From: Runella slithyformis DSM 19594
GTDB taxonomy: Bacteria; Bacteroidota; Bacteroidia; Cytophagales; Spirosomataceae
Length of the DNA stretch: 64,000 nt
Reading direction: 5' to 3'
Assembly (NCBI RefSeq): GCF_000218895.1
Contig: NC_015703.1
Span: 2,493,001-2,557,000 of the forward strand
The translations under genes and the position numbers were made by a program. Within the stretch, counting starts at the first letter, position 1. The number at the start of each line of letters is the position of its first letter. The notes beneath the pieces were generated by a model. It was not told where the DNA came from, ran no database searches, and saw nothing but the letters and a program-made list of their open reading frames with translations. Shown in pieces: positions 62,268 to 64,000 of the stretch.

Positions 62268-62312
62268 ACGCAAAAAAGGTGGACCCCCGTATGAGTTTCC
62301 ACCTTTTTTTGC
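62268..62312 (-). terminator. Terminator after the DUF1080 gene
   Basis: AAAAAAGGTGGA pairs with TCCACCTTTTTT, a strong stem with T-runs on both strands. It ends the DUF1080 gene transcript on the minus strand and could also stop plus-strand reading. Confidence 0.8.
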
Positions 62313-62325
62313 GTTTTCGTATTCG

Positions 62326-64000
62326 TTATTTCTTCCGCCTTTTCTTTTTCTCGATCACTTTCTCCGGCTCGACCGGCGGCGGCAGCGGGAGGCTCAGGTC
62401 TTTGATACGGATATTTCTGAAACGAACCACGTCGCCGTGACCCAAAAATCCGATGTATCCCGACGTGCGGCTGAGGCCCGGATGTTCGCGGTGGTCGGCG
62501 GTGCCGTTTTTGGAGGCTTCGGCCAAGTCACCGTCCAGAATCACCGTGCCGTTGAGGGTCACTTTGACTTTAGAGCCCTTAACGACCACTTCCTGATAGT
62601 TCCACTCCCCGACGGGTTTGAGGTAGCCGCGCTTGGCCGGAATGATGCCGTAGGCGGAGCCGTGGTACTGGTAAGGTTGCAGGTTTTTGTAGATATCGGC
62701 TTCGTTGTCCAGAATCTGTAATTCGGTGCCCACGTAGGCGGCATCGCCGGTAAGCGGCGCGCGAATGCCCAGACCGTTGTTGGAGCCGGGCGTCAATTGG
62801 AATTCAAAACGGAACTCAAAATCGCTGTATTCGTCTTTGGTGTACAGGTTGCCTTTGCCGCCACGGTTGGGATAGATCACGATCGCGCCGTCTTCCATCA
62901 CGTAATCGGTGGTATTTCCTGTCCACTCAAACATGTTGGTGCCGTCAAACAGCATTTTAAAATTATCCTGTTTTTCCTGCTCGCTCAGCATAAAGGGTTT
63001 GGTTTGAGGCAATTCCCGTACGTAAATATCGCGGTAGGCCACGAGGGTGCCGTGGGCCTGTAGCTCCAACTGCTCCATGGGAAAAATCGGTTGCTTACGG
63101 TCCCAATAGTTTTCCAAAATAACATTATCTACCACCAATTCACCGTTGAGTCGTACCGTGACGCGGTCGCCTTTCATCAGGATGTAGAACGTGTTCCAGT
63201 CACCGATGGCATTGTCGGCCAATTTGAGCGGCTTGCTTGGGTTCTTTTGGTTATTGTACAAACCTCCCGAGCCTACCTGCGCGCCTACTTCTACACGAGA
63301 AGTATCCCACACCTGTACTTGCGGTGAGCCGCGCAGGTAAATGCCTGCATCGCCTTTGGGCTCAATGCGCCAATCGACGTACATTTCAAAATCCCCGTAT
63401 TTTTTGACGGTACACAGGTTATCTCCGTGGCCCGTAAAGATGAGTTCGCCATCCTTGACAACCCACCCTTTCCGCATCACTTCGTCGGCTTTTGCCTGTT
63501 TGGCCGCGAGCGTATCGGGGTGCATTTTAGCACGGGCGACCGGATTGGCGACCAAGCCTTTCCAGCCCGTCAGGTCTTTGCCGTTAAACAATGAAACAAA
63601 GCCTTCGCCGGCGGGCATTTCGGACAAAAGTTTCCGGGCCGCTTCTTTTTGTTCGACGTTGGCGGTCAGGCTGATGGCTTTGGTCAGGAGTTGACGCACG
63701 GTCTCCCCCTGAAAATCTTTATTGGCCAATGCGCTGTTGATGATGATTTGAGCGGCGGTTTGCTGTAATGAGGCATCGTCCAAATAATTGCCCGCCAGGA
63801 TCAGCGCATTGAACGTCCGATTACGAATGAGTTCTTTCAGGATACTTTCTTTTTGAGCCGTTGTTTTGGCCATATCCAGTGCTTTGCGCAGCATCAATAC
63901 TTTTTGGGTGGGTGTTTGGCTGACGCGACCGGCTGCTTTAAGGTACCCGTTCACTGCCAGGTCAAGGTAACCTGCGTCAGTGGTGCTTTTCCCGATTTTG
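62326..64000 (-). CDS. DUF1080 (3-keto-disaccharide hydrolase-like) protein, partial
   Basis: The 5' end lies beyond the window; the visible 557 codons are open from the edge. Two DUF1080 concanavalin-like domains are seen: FVSLFNGKDLTGWKG ... GDAGIYLRGSP and KMLFDGTNMFEWTG ... GSNNGLGIRAP, and a preceding helical HEAT-like region. The C-terminus is Lys/Arg-rich (EKVIEKKKRRKK). DUF1080 proteins include hydrolases of 3-keto sugars and are usually exported; the signal peptide, if any, is out of view. A methionine-like start codon inside the window (GTG near 63954) is not taken as the true start because the frame stays open upstream. Confidence 0.85.
   Translation of the reverse strand, partial: KIGKSTTDAGYLDLAVNGYLKAAGRVSQTPTQKVLMLRKALDMAKTTAQKESILKELIRNRTFNALILAGNYLDDASLQQTAAQIIINSALANKDFQGETVRQLLTKAISLTANVEQKEAARKLLSEMPAGEGFVSLFNGKDLTGWKGLVANPVARAKMHPDTLAAKQAKADEVMRKGWVVKDGELIFTGHGDNLCTVKKYGDFEMYVDWRIEPKGDAGIYLRGSPQVQVWDTSRVEVGAQVGSGGLYNNQKNPSKPLKLADNAIGDWNTFYILMKGDRVTVRLNGELVVDNVILENYWDRKQPIFPMEQLELQAHGTLVAYRDIYVRELPQTKPFMLSEQEKQDNFKMLFDGTNMFEWTGNTTDYVMEDGAIVIYPNRGGKGNLYTKDEYSDFEFRFEFQLTPGSNNGLGIRAPLTGDAAYVGTELQILDNEADIYKNLQPYQYHGSAYGIIPAKRGYLKPVGEWNYQEVVVKGSKVKVTLNGTVILDGDLAEASKNGTADHREHPGLSRTSGYIGFLGHGDVVRFRNIRIKDLSLPLPPPVEPEKVIEKKKRRKK

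Overview
The window looks like chromosomal DNA of a Bacteroidetes bacterium of the Cytophagales, most likely a Runella-like member of the Spirosomataceae. Four large secreted or exported proteins end in a type IX secretion (T9SS type A) sorting domain. Most genes lack Shine-Dalgarno sequences, and several are preceded by the Bacteroidetes -7 box TAnnTTTG. Housekeeping and accessory genes are mixed, as is typical of the group. The genus guess rests partly on recall that HD-Pnk and Tpt1 RNA-repair enzymes were characterised from Runella slithyformis; no database search was possible. No rRNA, tRNA, CRISPR array or intact insertion sequence was seen.

Layout. 1-1.8 kb: molybdopterin guanylyltransferase (partial), a YheT-type hydrolase and a DeoC-like protein lacking two catalytic residues. 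1.9-8.7 kb: two tandem subtilisin-like proteases with T9SS tails. 8.8-11.5 kb: a malonate uptake and activation operon (matB-madL-madM). 11.7-15.9 kb: a DUF4143 ATPase behind three 33-nt phased repeats, a YitT membrane protein, a decayed oxidoreductase fragment, a membrane-bound AraC-type regulator and a PlsC-like acyltransferase. 16-21.2 kb: WecB epimerase, an ArsC-like protein, a SRPBCC protein, an MlaF-type ATPase, TatC, and a geranylgeranylglyceryl-phosphate-type synthase. 21.2-30.6 kb: a secreted hypothetical protein, ArgS, GltX, a GNAT enzyme, an Uma2-type nuclease, a PHP histidinol phosphatase, a lipocalin-like lipoprotein, an XRE regulator with its membrane partner, and ferritin. 30.8-33.4 kb: a GH106-type rhamnosidase with two palindromes inside its reading frame.

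33.6-38.1 kb is the most interesting region. It is a compact nucleic-acid repair island encoding an HNH nuclease, Tpt1/KptA 2'-phosphotransferase, a methyltransferase-HIT fusion, an ATP-dependent RNA ligase and an HD-Pnk end-healing enzyme. Genes inside each half overlap. A -7 box in the single gap suggests two transcription units. Together they could heal, seal and clean up broken RNA. The methyltransferase-HIT fusion is the least explained part, because the nucleophilic histidine of its HIT motif is replaced by alanine.

38.3-41.0 kb: recQ followed by ten 50-bp tandem repeats that end in a 29-bp hairpin; a single diverged copy of the same element lies at 8.79 kb. 41-50.4 kb: oligopeptidase B, a second Uma2 protein, a gamma carbonic anhydrase-like protein, a LytS/LytTR two-component pair, GDP-fucose synthase, long-form IspH, a Tat-type lipoprotein phosphoesterase and AroE. 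50.4-57.2 kb: a 1275-residue SASA-type esterase with Ig-like repeats, ObgE, Adk and a charged T9SS-tail protein. 57.3-64 kb: an OmpR-type two-component system facing the charged protein across 10-bp phased TTAA repeats, an FkbM methyltransferase, a GT39-type glycosyltransferase and a DUF1080 protein cut by the window end.
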